DNA of 29,355 nt from Carex sylvatica (GCA_964058845.1 CAXKVR010000486.1:1-29355); one strand, 5' to 3'. Positions 1 to 10,200 are shown, counted from the first letter of the stretch. Translations and numbers: made by a program. Notes: generated from the letters alone by a model not told the origin.

Positions 1-521
1 GTGCTTTTATTAGAGCCCCTATATGTGCGTGTGTTTGTGTGTGTGTGTATATATATATCCATCCATTTATATTAAAAATACGAAATAATAGGTACCAATC
101 AACAATCAACCAATAATATAAAACCATGCAAGCTAATATGAATAGAAAATTAATATAAACAGACATCAATTGTATCATATATATAATTAATACATGCAAG
201 TTGTATTCAACTTATACACGAGTAGTTAGAAAATTAAGGACCCCCTAGCTAGATATCACTGATAACAAAATTCAAAACGTGGTTGATATTCTTAAACAGA
301 CACATAGTAATCATCATCACTAATAACAAAATCTAAAATAGGGTTGCTTTACCTAGCTAAACAGATATTAATTAATCATCATCAGAAGAAGAATAATCCT
401 TATCCTCATGTGTTGCAATGTTGGATTTTGTCATAGCATATATATATGAGTGAAAGAGATGTTACTATTTAATTTATGTATTGCTCATAAGGTCGTACCA
501 TGCTAGTAATTAAGTTTGCTC
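1..521. other. AT-rich non-coding flank
   Basis: No gene is visible. A GT-rich then TA-rich microsatellite lies at about 27-58. The rest is AT-rich sequence with short CATCATC-type runs near 310-390. It lies 3' of the minus-strand gene that ends at 522 and may include its 3' untranslated region, which I cannot delimit. Confidence 0.5.
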
Positions 522-1280
522 CTATTGTGCCTCTTGTGCCTTCTCTAGATCTTGTGCCGCCTCCACCTTCTCCACCTTGATCTCCACATCTTGTGCTTGC
601 TCCTCTTGCACCTCTTCTGCCTGCTCATCTTGTGTCTTCTCTACCTTCTCCACCTTGATCTCCATCTCTTGTGCTTGCTCCTCTCGTACCTCATCTGCCT
701 CTTGTGGTTGCTCCTCTCGTGCTTCCTCCTCTACAGAATACAAATATACATGTAATTAACATACCACAAAACTATTCCTATCTAACATAATTTACTAAAA
801 ATAAAACTTTACAAGTAATAGTTAAAGTTGTGGTGAAGAAAAATGCACCTATTGTCAGCTTGATTTTTTTGTTGTGGTATAGCTCAGTCTCTTCATCCTC
901 CCCCCCCCCCCCCCCCCCCCCCCCTTAACCTGCCTTTGTGCTTCTTGAAACCCGTTTAGTACAAGAGCCACCAATAGAGTCATCAAATAGGAAATAGATC
1001 GCTGAGCCTCCTCTTGTGATCTAGCTGGTGGTCCGTACTCAGAATGATCTCCTTCATTACTAGTAGTAAAAGCTTCACCTGAAATTGGAACAAAAGTTAA
1101 CCTGATAGCCACTATCAGGATTTTAAAAAATAAATTGGAACAAAAGACAAGTGAATATGTATAATGAAAAAGTAACAATGAATATTTTTTGTAAAATTGA
1201 AAATAATATAAATGATTGAACTTATTACCTTTCCCTGATACAGCCTCCTCTGATTTTTCCTCCAATATTACGTTGTCCAT
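522..1280 (-). CDS. Unrecognised small membrane protein with acidic repeat tail, three exons
   Basis: I do not recognise the family. The model has three minus-strand exons: 1280-1229, 1078-930 and 728-522. The ATG is at 1280-1278 and the TAG stop at 524-522. The donors read AAAG/GTAATA and GCAG/GTTAAG; the acceptors read TTTCAG and TGTAGAG. Phases join cleanly (52+149 bp = 67 codons, then 69 codons), giving 135 residues. Residues 1-45 are hydrophilic. Residues about 46-61 (SISYLMTLLVALVLNG) form one likely membrane helix. Residues 68-135 are almost all Glu, Gln, Ala, Lys, Val and Asp, and contain two copies of EEQAQ-x2-EIKVEKVE spaced 26 residues apart, a likely coiled coil. The second intron begins with a run of 25 G on the coding strand. 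The splice model is by eye; the last acceptor could be two bases away, and exon 3 could belong to a longer transcript. There is no known domain from which to infer function. Confidence 0.45.
536..728 (-). repeat. Internal repeat coding acidic coiled-coil tail
   Basis: On the minus strand this DNA encodes two near-identical segments, EEQAQEMEIKVEKVE and EEQAQDVEIKVEKVE, 26 codons (78 bp) apart. On the plus strand it shows as recurring TCTCCACCTTGATCTCCA and CTTGTGCTTGCTCCTC blocks. The in-frame period means expansion or loss of units would change only tail length. Confidence 0.7.
900..924. repeat. Poly(C) 25-mer homopolymer (poly-G on the minus strand)
   Basis: An uninterrupted run of 25 C begins five bases from the proposed GTTAAG splice donor of the minus-strand gene. 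On the transcript it is a G25 run at the start of intron 2. Assembly length of such a run is unreliable. Confidence 0.9.
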
Positions 1281-2894
1281 ATCAATTACTACATATCATT
1301 AATTAACAAGCATTACCATTTTGTTATAATTTAGATAACCATGAGAAGGAGATATACATTAATTGGAGAAATGAAGCAATTCACATGGGAATTCGAGATG
1401 TAGGTTATCAATTATATCAGACCACTCATCTTCATATATATGCTCCAAAAACAGTAGCTCATCTTGATAGATTTGCGATCCAAAATAATTGATAACATAA
1501 AGCTCTACCTAATTGTTAACTATGAGAGCAGATTTGAACTCAAACCTTAACCTTCGTGGTTAATGATCTACTAAATATTTGATCTAAATCCTTCATGTGG
1601 ATGAACTGAAAGGTTCAATAATCCCATATAATCGCGTTCTTAGGTTATTCAACCTTCAAGTCCATCTATAAAGAATGACAGATCAACATGCACCAAACTA
1701 CAATATAAGCTCTTTCTCTATTCCCCCATATAAAATCCAATGAAATCTAAACATAAGCCTAAGGTCAAGAAACTTAAAACCAAAACTGAAAACATAAACT
1801 TAAAACTAAAAATCAAACCCCCTGTTTTATGATGTGCGTACCTCAGAAAAAGCAAAACTCAAAACATAAAAATTTTAAAAAAATCAAAATATATGTAAAA
1901 AAACTCTAAGATTTTAACCACTACAAAAAAAAAATCATAAACCTAAACCCAAAGATCTAAGGTCAGAAAAAAATCAAAACTTAAAACTAAAAATAAAAAA
2001 TAAAAAAATTGCTAGACCTCAACCTAAACCTAAACCCAAAAATCCCTTAAAAATAAACTTAAACCTAAAGAACTAAGCTCAGGAAAAAAAAATTGAAACT
2101 AAAAATTTTAAATATATCAACATTAATTACAGTAACCCTCTAAGAAACTCTACCTCCTACAAAACCCCCTAAAAACTAAGCAGTATATAACAGAAAAACA
2201 CTACAGTAAGATCTAGACCTAGGTATTTAATATATATCGGTAAAAAGCACTAGAAATTAAAACACTACATAAAAACTTAGTAAGATCGCGACCTACGTAC
2301 ACAGAGAGTGCTAGTGAGGAACCTTAGGACTTAGGTGAGAGAAACAGCTCAGATGGCGACCGGTTATTCTTAGTGAGAGAGAGTAAAGTTGCGAAATTTG
2401 AAATTGGGGGAGATGAAACAATCCAAAGTAAATATATATTGTTCTTTTAGGTTACAAATTATAAAATTATAATAATTAATCTGTTTTACTGTTGAATTTT
2501 ATTCGATGGCGATGTTAAACGAAAAGTCAGGAAGTCACGTACTTCAATTTACTGTTGAATGTTATGCAAAATTGGCTTACAGTATTGCGAATTTTGTGTT
2601 GTCAACTGGATGGTCCGATCTGTAATTATTTGAGTTAATATTGGTGTTATCTCAGATTTGACTTCTGAATTTGAACTTGAACTTTATGTTACTTTATATA
2701 GACTCATGCTCTTAATAAAGACCAGACAGATCATATATGGGTATATCATATAGATGCATGCACTTAATTAAAATTAATTAAAGCGTCTCTTGTATATGTT
2801 GTGTGTATATATATAATGGATGATTAGGAAATGTAATTGAACAGAAAAATTATTGTTACAAATTCATCGTTGTTACTAGTTCTGGTCCTATGCA
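1281..2894. other. Intergenic A-rich region with promoter of F-box copy 1
   Basis: No open frame of note is present. From about 1,740 to 2,120 the plus strand is A-rich with many short AAACCTAAA-like words, including CCTAAACCTAAACCC near 2,020, which resembles the plant telomere repeat but is only about two units. A stretch near 2,285-2,400 is less AT-biased and could be the first exon of something unrecognised. From about 2,580 to 2,700 the sequence matches the region upstream of F-box copy 2 (see findings), so this is probably the duplicated promoter. Confidence 0.5.
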
Positions 2895-3170
2895 ATGATG
2901 TTTAATTACATAAGTAATTTGTTGGATGATTTACTTCTCATTATCTTAGGGCTACTCACGACCGACGAGGCGGTGCAGACATGCGTGTTGTCTAAGAGGT
3001 GGAATAACCTATTGTGGACCTCTTTTCCTTTCCTCAACATCAATGCTAGGGATTCTAACGTCCGATTTTCCATGGAAGGGATCATTGCTTTACTCCATAA
3101 GATTAAAGATGACCGTATTATGGAGTTGCACCTGAAGTGTGATCTGTGCCTGGTATCGTATTTTTTTTTA

Positions 3171-3172
<2 letters not shown>

Positions 3173-3205
<33 letters not shown>
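3173..3205. repeat. (TA)n microsatellite
   Basis: About 16 TA units lie in intron 1 of the first F-box copy, immediately before the MITE. They probably mark its insertion target and hide its target duplication. Confidence 0.9.
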
Positions 3206-3209
<4 letters not shown>

Positions 3210-3630
3210 GTTGGCTACTATGCTTATATAAGCATATCCCCACATATGCTTATAACTCATTTTTGTGTTTTCAATGTCCAAATGGTCGATCTGAACCGTT
3301 AGATGTGATATCTATATTGAAATGTACTTGGAGACCAAAATTTACATTTTTCTGAATTTTTTTACTATTTATTAAGCCACTTTGAAAATCGTTGATCCAA
3401 CGGTGGCTTAACAAAACAGTAAAATCAGAAGCCACCGTTGGATCAGAGATTTTCAAATTGGCTTAATAAATAGTAAAAAATTCAGAAAAATATAAAATTT
3501 GGTCTCCAAGCACATTTCAATATATATATCACATCTAACGGTTCAGATCGACCATTTGGACATTAGAAACACAAAAATAAGTTATAAGCATATGTGGAGA
3601 TATGCTTATATAAGCATAGTAGCCAACCTC
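3206..3630. mobile_element. Fold-back MITE, subfamily A (copy 1)
   Basis: This 425-bp element is nearly one long inverted repeat. The left end AGAGGTTGGCTACTATGC is mirrored by the right end GCATAGTAGCCAACCTCT, and arms remain complementary almost to the centre, where GATCCAACGGTGGCTT pairs exactly with AAGCCACCGTTGGATC. It encodes no protein. It is very close to the copy at 7,248-7,672. It inserted in TA-repeat DNA, so its target duplication cannot be read. It lies within intron 1 of an F-box pseudogene. Confidence 0.9.
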
Positions 3631-4213
3631 TATATATATATGCTCAATTCTATAGTTTAATTACTCTCACATGTGTTTAATTTTACAATTACTATTATTA
3701 ATCCAAACATATAGGACCCGCTATCAATAATTTTGCCACAAAAACTCCCGGTCTTCAAGAACATAACAACTCTCACTATTTCTATCTATTCGCATTCACT
3801 TTTACAAATGAAAACCTAGATCATAAGTTGTCCGCACTTTTACAACATGAGAACTGTGTAAGTTCTTAATTTTTCTAAATATTAATTAATTATTAATTAT
3901 TGATATTTGTAATTAAAGATCTTTTTGTTGTTTAATTATTATTATTGGTTCATCTTTTTTTTAGTTATGTGTTCATCCGGGACCCCCCAGTAGGTATGGA
4001 AATCAACGGGTTGAACCATTGCTGAGAAGAAATCTCAAGATGGTTGAGGTGAAATTCTGAGAGTTCAACAACCTGGTAGAACAGGTGGTGCATTATCTAA
4101 TGCTTAGTACAGGTGAATTGCAAAATTTTAGGAACTATCGTGTAATTAATGGTTACCGTGATGCTGTACAATTAACGCGTGATTTAGAACCGAGGTACGA
4201 TGGATGGAATTAG

Positions 4214-5236
4214 ACAATTGTAAGATGGTTGGCCGAGCCAGATGATTTCAACCACTAGAATCTTGATCCAAAGCCATTCGAGAAGACTTTACATTTTTAC
4301 TAGTTTGATTAAAATTTAATATGTTATTTAGTAATTAATGTTATTTGTTATTTAGTCTAATTTTTTTTTTATGAAAATATGTCATTTTGTATTAATTTTC
4401 TTCTTTTTTTCTTATAATATATTCTCATTGCAACACACGGGATACTAGTATACATGTTGTATATACGTTGAATGATGAATAGATCTGTACAAATTTCACT
4501 CGAGGTAAATTAACTATACATACTAATAACTGACAACTTATTCATTGGTTATACATTAATTTTCTTGAATGTACATGTCATACACAATTTATTGTTGACA
4601 TGTACATTTAAGAACTTTAAAATATGCAATCCGTTTGATTATAATTCAAGCAGTACATTTATTAATTGAACATTACATTTGAAAGCTTTACAAAGCTTCA
4701 TTAAAAGTGCATATGATATCTGTAAAAGTTAGAAAATATTTTCGCAAAAGCATACTAATATTAGAAAATATAAAGTGAGAATTATAGCATACTAATTAAT
4801 ATTTTGAGTATACTTCGAATATTAAATATCAAAATCGCAGATCAGACGGTTCAATTACTATTACTAATTAATTAATGAACACAAAGATTGCGTCACACAG
4901 TGATCACTATCAGTTTAATCCCTGACAAGCCGATGGCTTTCATACCAAAAAATAGCGAGACACGAAATTCGGCCAAAGGTATATGAAATTTTGTAGTTTA
5001 CAACTTGGCTGTTTGATCTGTAATTGTGTGATTTAATATTCGTGCTATCTCACATGCAATAGTTGGATCTAAATTCAAACTGTGCGTTACTTGAGAAGGT
5101 TTAATTTTTGATCGAGATGGCTGTCTAATCAAAATTAAAGTCACTTCAGCACTCTTCGTCTTTCTTCGTTTAGTGTGCTGTGATCGATCACCTACCTCTT
5201 TCAGAGCTCTCTTCTCACTAGTTCCTCTTTGCAATA
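4214..5236. other. Intergenic region with promoter of F-box copy 2
   Basis: No gene is visible. It is AT-rich, with a 19-bp-arm hairpin at 4,562-4,614. The last about 260 bases resemble the region upstream of F-box copy 1. I saw no clear TATA box that I would commit to. Confidence 0.5.
4562..4614. repeat. Inverted repeat, 19-bp arms, 15-nt loop
   Basis: Left arm TTCTTGAATGTACATGTCA and right arm TGACATGTACATTTAAGAA are reverse complements with one mismatch. It could be a stem-loop in RNA or the remnant of a small inverted-repeat element. No flanking duplication was seen. Confidence 0.8.
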
Positions 5237-5544
5237 ATGAGCGACTACATAAGTTCTTTGTACAATGATATACTTCTCAAAATCTTAGAGCGGCTCAAGA
5301 CCGGCGAGGCAGTGCGTACGTGCGTATTGGCGAAGAGGTGGATCAATCTGTGGACCTCTTTACCCATCATCGAAATTTGGTTCAGGGACTCTACTGCAAT
5401 ACCTACCATGGAGGGGATCACTTATTTACTTCACAAGATTAAGGATGTTCACATTCTGGAGATTTTTCTCATATGCCATCTGCGCCGTGTATGCACACCT
5501 ATATATATAGCTTGATCGTATCATTTTTAGAATATAATTAATTA

Positions 5545-6286
5545 GAGGAGGGTCCAGTTACACCATTATATTTTATGGTGACACATCTTAATTGACACAA
5601 TATTTTTATAAGTTATTTTTGTGATTTAAAAATTCAAATAGTCGATCCAAACTATTCAACATGATGTCCATATTATGTGCTTGGAGACCAAATTTTACAT
5701 TTTTTAGAAATTTATTACTATTTATTTGGAATTTTTTAAAATTGTTGTTTTTCAATGGTTCAAAATTGCTTGAAAACAACAATTTTGTATACATCTTAAT
5801 AAATACTAAAACAAATCCAAAAAATATAAAATTGGTCTCCAAGCACATTTTAATATGGAGATCATTTTGAACGATTCGAATTGTCTGTTTAGATTTTAAA
5901 ATCGCAAAATAACAGCATCTACATCCTAGAACTATTAGAGTTTCTAATTTGATGTGGCAATTTCGAATTCAGTTTCAGTGATGTGAGAGAATTTCTTATT
6001 TAGGAACTCTGCAGTTAAGTTTCTTATTAAGAAACTGTTTATAAACTTCATGCTGACTAAATGATTGGCTCAAATTATTTCTCATTTTTAATTTGTTGCT
6101 GTTGTGGCTTAATAGAAACTCTAAAATTAGTTTCAGAGATATGAGAGTTAGTAACTTTAGAGGCCTTAATTTCTACAAAGTGGTTAACTGTTATTTAAAA
6201 AATATGTTTAGGGATGCAGACTTATAAAAATGTGGTGTTAACTAAGATATGTCACACAATAAAATGGTGTAATTGGATCCCTCCTC
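5545..6286. mobile_element. Fold-back MITE, subfamily B (copy 1), with 9-bp target duplication
   Basis: The ends are GAGGAGGGTCCAGTTACACC and GGTGTAATTGGATCCCTCCTC-type, complementary over most of both arms. The flanks are exact 9-bp repeats AATTAATTA at 5536-5544 and 6287-6295. A 9-bp duplication and G-starting ends suit a Mutator-like origin. The right arm is split by a separate insert at about 5,913-6,220. The core, with GGAGACCAAATTTTACATTT and its mirror, is shared with the other MITEs of the window. It lies in intron 1 of F-box copy 2. Confidence 0.85.
5913..6220. mobile_element. Nested insert inside MITE B1
   Basis: Aligning the two arms of the host MITE shows continuous complementarity once this 308-bp block is removed. 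Its ends, CAGCATCTACATCC and GGGATGCAGA, are weakly inverted (GCATC/GATGC). The interior has partly complementary stretches such as GTTTCTAATTT and AAACTCTAAAATTAG. It is probably another small non-autonomous DNA element. I could not define its target duplication. Confidence 0.55.
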
Positions 6287-6532
6287 AATTAATTAGTGTA
6301 ATTCTATACATAGGTTAATTCTGACTTGTGTTTAATTGTATACAAATTTTATATTAATTCAAAACATGTGTAGGATCTGTTACCACAGGAGCTGCCGGAA
6401 ATACAATCCAGATTTAAAAACTTGACGGTTCTCACTGTTGCCCAGTGTTTTTATTCATATCTTGAAATGCAATATTGAATCATAGAGAGTTGTCCAAAGC
6501 TGACAAAGCTTGTATTAGGACTGTTATACTAA

Positions 6533-6798
6533 GTGCACCACTAATTTATCTAAAAACTAAAAATAATCACAATTAAAAGTAAATAGATGAGTTTAGAGAA
6601 ATTTGACATGCGGAGTGATAACGGAGTTCGCCGAAACAAAGGCATACGTCTCCGGGGTGTCGTAACCTCTTTTAGGTGCGCCTTTCTATTACCCAACGAG
6701 AAAAGTTTATAACTTGTGAACCGATGAGCCCTTACAACCAAGGAAAGTCACTTGGTCAACTAGAGATGAGAGCCGGCGAGCCCTTACAACCAAGAGAA
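6533..6798. other. Satellite left junction with two proto-units
   Basis: This 266-bp spacer joins the broken F-box copy to the satellite. It includes a block of higher GC (about 6,610-6,700) with no recognised gene. The 17-bp word GAGCCCTTACAACCAAG occurs exactly twice (6726-6742 and 6778-6794), 52 bp apart. It resembles the GGGCATTTACAACCCTA segment of the satellite unit, so these may be diverged edge units. Confidence 0.5.
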
Positions 6799-7247
6799 GT
6801 CTCTATATGGAAAGATAATAGGGCATTTACAACCTTTATACAACACTCCAATTGAAGGTGTTTGGAGAACTCTAGTAGTGTCTCCGGATGGCAAGATAAT
6901 AGTGCATTTACAACCCTAATAAAACAGTCTAATTGAAGGTATTTGGAGCACTCTCGTAGTGTCTCTATATAGGAGGATAATAATGCTTTTACAAGCCTAA
7001 TACTACACTCTAATTAAAGGTGTTTGGAGCACTCTAGTAGCGTCTCTATATGGAAAGATAATAGGGCATTTACAATTGTAATAGAACACTTCAATAGATG
7101 GTGTTTGAAGAACTCTAGTAGTGTCTCCATATTACAAGATAATAGGGCATTTACAACCCTAGTGTAACACTCTAATTGATGGTGTTTTGAGAACTCAAGT
7201 AGTGTCTCTATATGGCAAGATAATAGGGCATTTATAACTATAATACA
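6799..7247. repeat. 81-bp satellite array, left segment
   Basis: Units of about 81 bp run head to tail. Recurrent parts of the unit are AATTGAAGGTGTTTGGAGCA, then CTCTAGTAGTGTCTCTATAT, then GGCAAGATAATAGGGCATTT, then ACAACCCTAATACAACACTC. The segment ends at the MITE inserted at 7,248. Confidence 0.95.
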
Positions 7248-10200
7248 GAGGTTGGCTACTATGCTTATATAAGCATATCCCCACATATGCTTATAACTCA
7301 TTTTTGTGTTTTCAATGTCCAAATGGTCAATCTGAACCGTTCATCTTGTTCTCCATATTAATATGCTCTTAGAGACCAAATTTTATATTTTTCTAAATTT
7401 TTTTACTATTTATTAAGCCACTTTGAAAATCGTTGATCCAACGGTGGCTTAACAAAACAGTAAAATCAGAAGCCACCGTTGGATCAAAGATTTTCAAATT
7501 GGCTTAATAAATAGTAAACAAATTCAAAAAAATATAAAATTTGGTCTCCAAGAGCATATTAATATGGAGAACAAGATGAACGGTTCAGATTGACCATTTG
7601 GACATTGAAAACACAAAAATGAGTTATAAGCATATGTGGGGATATGCTTATATAAGCATAGTAGTCAACCTCCTATAATACAACACACCAATTGAAGGTG
7701 TTTGGAACACTCTAATAGTGTCTTTATATGGCAAGATAATAGGGCATTTACAACCCTAGTACGACACTCGAATTGTAGGTGCTTGGAGTTCTAGTAGTGT
7801 GTCCAGATGACAATATAATAGGGCATTTAAAACCCTAATACAACACTCTAGTTGAAGGTGTTTGGTGCATTCTTGTAGTGTATATATATGGAAAGATAAT
7901 AGGGCATTTACATCTCTATTACAACACTCTAATTGAAGATATTTTGGGCGCTCAGGTAGTATCTCCAGGTGGCAACATAATAGGGCATTTACAACCCTAA
8001 TACAACATTCCAATTGAAGTTGTTTGGAGCACTCTAGTAGTGTCTCCACATGGAAAGATAATAGGGCATTTGCAACCCTAATACAACACTCCAATTGAAG
8101 TTGTTTGGAGCACTCTAGTAGTGTCTCCACATGGAAAGATAATAGGGCATTTTCAAACCGAATACAACACTTCAATTGAAGGTATTTGAAGCACTCTAGT
8201 AGTGTCTCGATATGGGAAGATAATAGAGCATTTACAACCCGAATAGATCACTCCAGTTGAAGTTATTTGGAACACTCTTGTAGTGTCTCTATGTATGAAT
8301 ATAATAGTGCATTTACTATCCTAATACAACACTCTAATTGAAGGTGTTTGGATCACTCTACAAGTGTCTCTATATGGCAAGACAATTGAGCATTTACAAC
8401 CCTAGGACAACCCTCTATTTGAAGGTGTTTGGAGCACTCTAGTGGTGTCCCCAGATGAGAAGATAATAGGGCATTTACAAACCTAATGCAACACTCGAAT
8501 TGAATGTGTTTCGAGCACTCTTGTAGGTTCTGTATAAGACAAGAGAAGAAGGCAGTTGCAACCCTAATAAAAAACTCTGATTTAAGATGTTTGCAGCACT
8601 CAAGTAGTGTCTCCAAAAGGCAAGATAATAGGGCATTTACAAACAAAGTACAACACTCTAATTGTAGGTGTTTGCAGCACTCTAGTTGTGTCTCTAGATT
8701 GCAAGATAACAGGACATTTACAACCTTAATACAACACTCCAGTTTAAGGTGTTTGGAACACTCTTGTAGTGTCTCTATATAAGAAGATAATAGTGCATTT
8801 ACACTGCTAATACAGCACTCTAATTAAAGGTGTTTGGAGCACTCATGTAGTGTCTCTATATGGAAAGATAATAGGGCATTTACAACCCTAATATAATACT
8901 CTAATTGAAGGTCTTGGCCGCACTCTCTAGTAGTGTCGCCGGACGGCAAGATAATAGTGCATTTACAACCCTAATAAACACAGTCTAATTGAAGGTGTTT
9001 GGAGCACTCTCGTAGTGTCTCTATATAGAAGGATAATAATGCTTTTACAAGCCTAATACTACACTCTAATTAAAGTTGTTTGGAGCACTCTAGTAGCGTC
9101 TCTATATGGAAAGATAATAGGGCATTTACAATTGTAATAGAACACTTCAATAGATGGTGTTTGAAGAACTCTAGTAGTGCCTCCGGATTACAAGATAATA
9201 GGGCATTTACAACCCTAGTGTAACACTCTAATTGATGGTGTTTGGAGAACTCAAGTAGTGTCCCTATATGGCAAGATAAGAGGGCATTTATAACTATAAT
9301 ACAACACACCAATTGAAGGTGTTTGGAACACTCTAATAGTGTCTTTATATGGCAAGATAATAGGGCATTTACAACCCTAGTATGACACTCGAATTGTAGG
9401 TGTTTGGAGTTCTAGTAGTGTGTCCAGATGACAATATATGGAAAGATAATAGGGCATTTACATCCCTATTATGGAAAGACAATAGATGGAAAGATAATAG
9501 GGCATTTAAAATACTAATACAACACTCTAGTTGAAGGTGTTTGGTGCATTCTTATAGTGTATATATATGGAAAGATAATAGGGCATTTACATCCCTATTA
9601 CAACACTCTAATTGAAGATATTTTGGGCGCTCAGGTAGTGTCTCCAGGTGGCAACATAATAGGACATTTACAACCCTAATACAACATTCCAATTGAAGTT
9701 GTTTGGAGCACTCTAGTAGTGTCTCCACATGGCAAGATAATAAGGCATTTTCAAACCGAATACAACACTTCAATTGAAGGTATTTCAAGCACTCTAGTAG
9801 TGTCTCTATATGGGAAGATAATAAAGTATTTACAACCCTAATACAATACTCTAATTGAAGGTCATTGGAGCACTCTAGTAGTGTCTCGATATGGCAAGAT
9901 AATAGGGCATTTACAACCCGAATAGATCACTCCAGTTGAAGTTATTTGGAACACTCTTGTAGTGTCTCTATGTATGAATATAATAGTGCATTTACTATCC
10001 TAATACAACACTCTAATTGAAGGTGTTTGGATCACTCTACTAGTGTCTCTATATGGCAAGACAATTGAGCATTTACAACCCTAAGACAACCCTCTATTTG
10101 AAGGTGTTTGGAGCACTCTAGTAGTGTCCCCAGATGATAAGATAATAGGACATTTACAACCCTTATGCGACACTCGAATTGAATGTGTTTCGAGGACTCT

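Larger units (their letters stand above)
2895..4213 (+). pseudogene. F-box (FBD/LRR-type) gene copy 1, broken
   Basis: Exon 1 (2895-3152, 86 codons) carries an F-box: ISNLLDDLLLIILGLLTTDE, then VLSKRWNNLLWTSFPF. In functional members this domain binds SKP1 in an SCF ubiquitin ligase. The donor is CTG/GTATCG, phase 0. Exon 2 resumes in phase at 3715 after CATATAG with DPLSIILPQKLPVFKNITTL, typical of the LRR part of plant F-box/FBD proteins. An in-frame TAG at 3817 is followed by recognisable IISCP. A GTAAGT donor lies at 3858. Exon 3 (about 3994-4213) encodes RNLKMVEVKF, a TGA stop (4058-4060), then EFNNLVEQVVHYLML, matching the C-terminal FBD-like region. Intron 1 carries a (TA)n run and a 425-bp MITE. 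Two premature stops support a pseudogene, although exon 1 alone could still make an F-box fragment. Most full members are 350-450 residues; the LRR middle is largely missing here. Confidence 0.75.
5237..6532 (+). pseudogene. F-box (FBD/LRR-type) gene copy 2, broken and 3'-truncated
   Basis: Exon 1 (5237-5488, 84 codons) encodes an F-box, ISSLYNDILLKILERLKTGE then VLAKRWINLWTSLP, clearly paralogous to copy 1. The donor is CGT/GTATGC, phase 0. Exon 2 starts in phase at 6374 after ATGTGTAG with DLLPQELPEIQSRFKNLTVL. It meets a TGA at 6476-6478, then continues with IIESCPKLTKLVLGL to a TAA at 6530-6532. The first stop falls at exactly the same exon-2 residue as the TAG in copy 1. Intron 1 holds a 742-bp MITE block with its own nested insert. 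No counterpart of copy 1 exon 3 exists before the satellite begins at about 6,799, so the 3' part was lost or displaced. Function as an SCF subunit is unlikely; a truncated F-box-only protein of about 120 residues is possible if intron 1 is spliced. Confidence 0.75.

Noticed and set aside
2010..2045. Interstitial telomere repeat
   Set aside because: Only about two CCTAAAC-like units in a generally A- and C-biased stretch; too short to support.
3146..3355. 69-codon ORF through the TA run
   Set aside because: It runs through a microsatellite and a MITE end; the tyrosine/isoleucine string is a translated TA repeat.
4998..5234. 78-codon minus-strand ORF upstream of F-box copy 2
   Set aside because: It lies in the duplicated promoter region, and I saw no matching frame in the upstream sequence of copy 1.
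6550..6741. 63-codon minus-strand ORF next to the satellite edge
   Set aside because: Basic, short and without recognisable domain; it covers the GC-richer spacer only.
8504..8782. Plus-strand ORFs in the satellite (H-S-N-C-R-C-L type repeats)
   Set aside because: The consensus has TGA in this frame (AAT TGA AGG). It is open only in units where AATTGTAGG or AATTTAAGG replaces it, so these are chance shadows.
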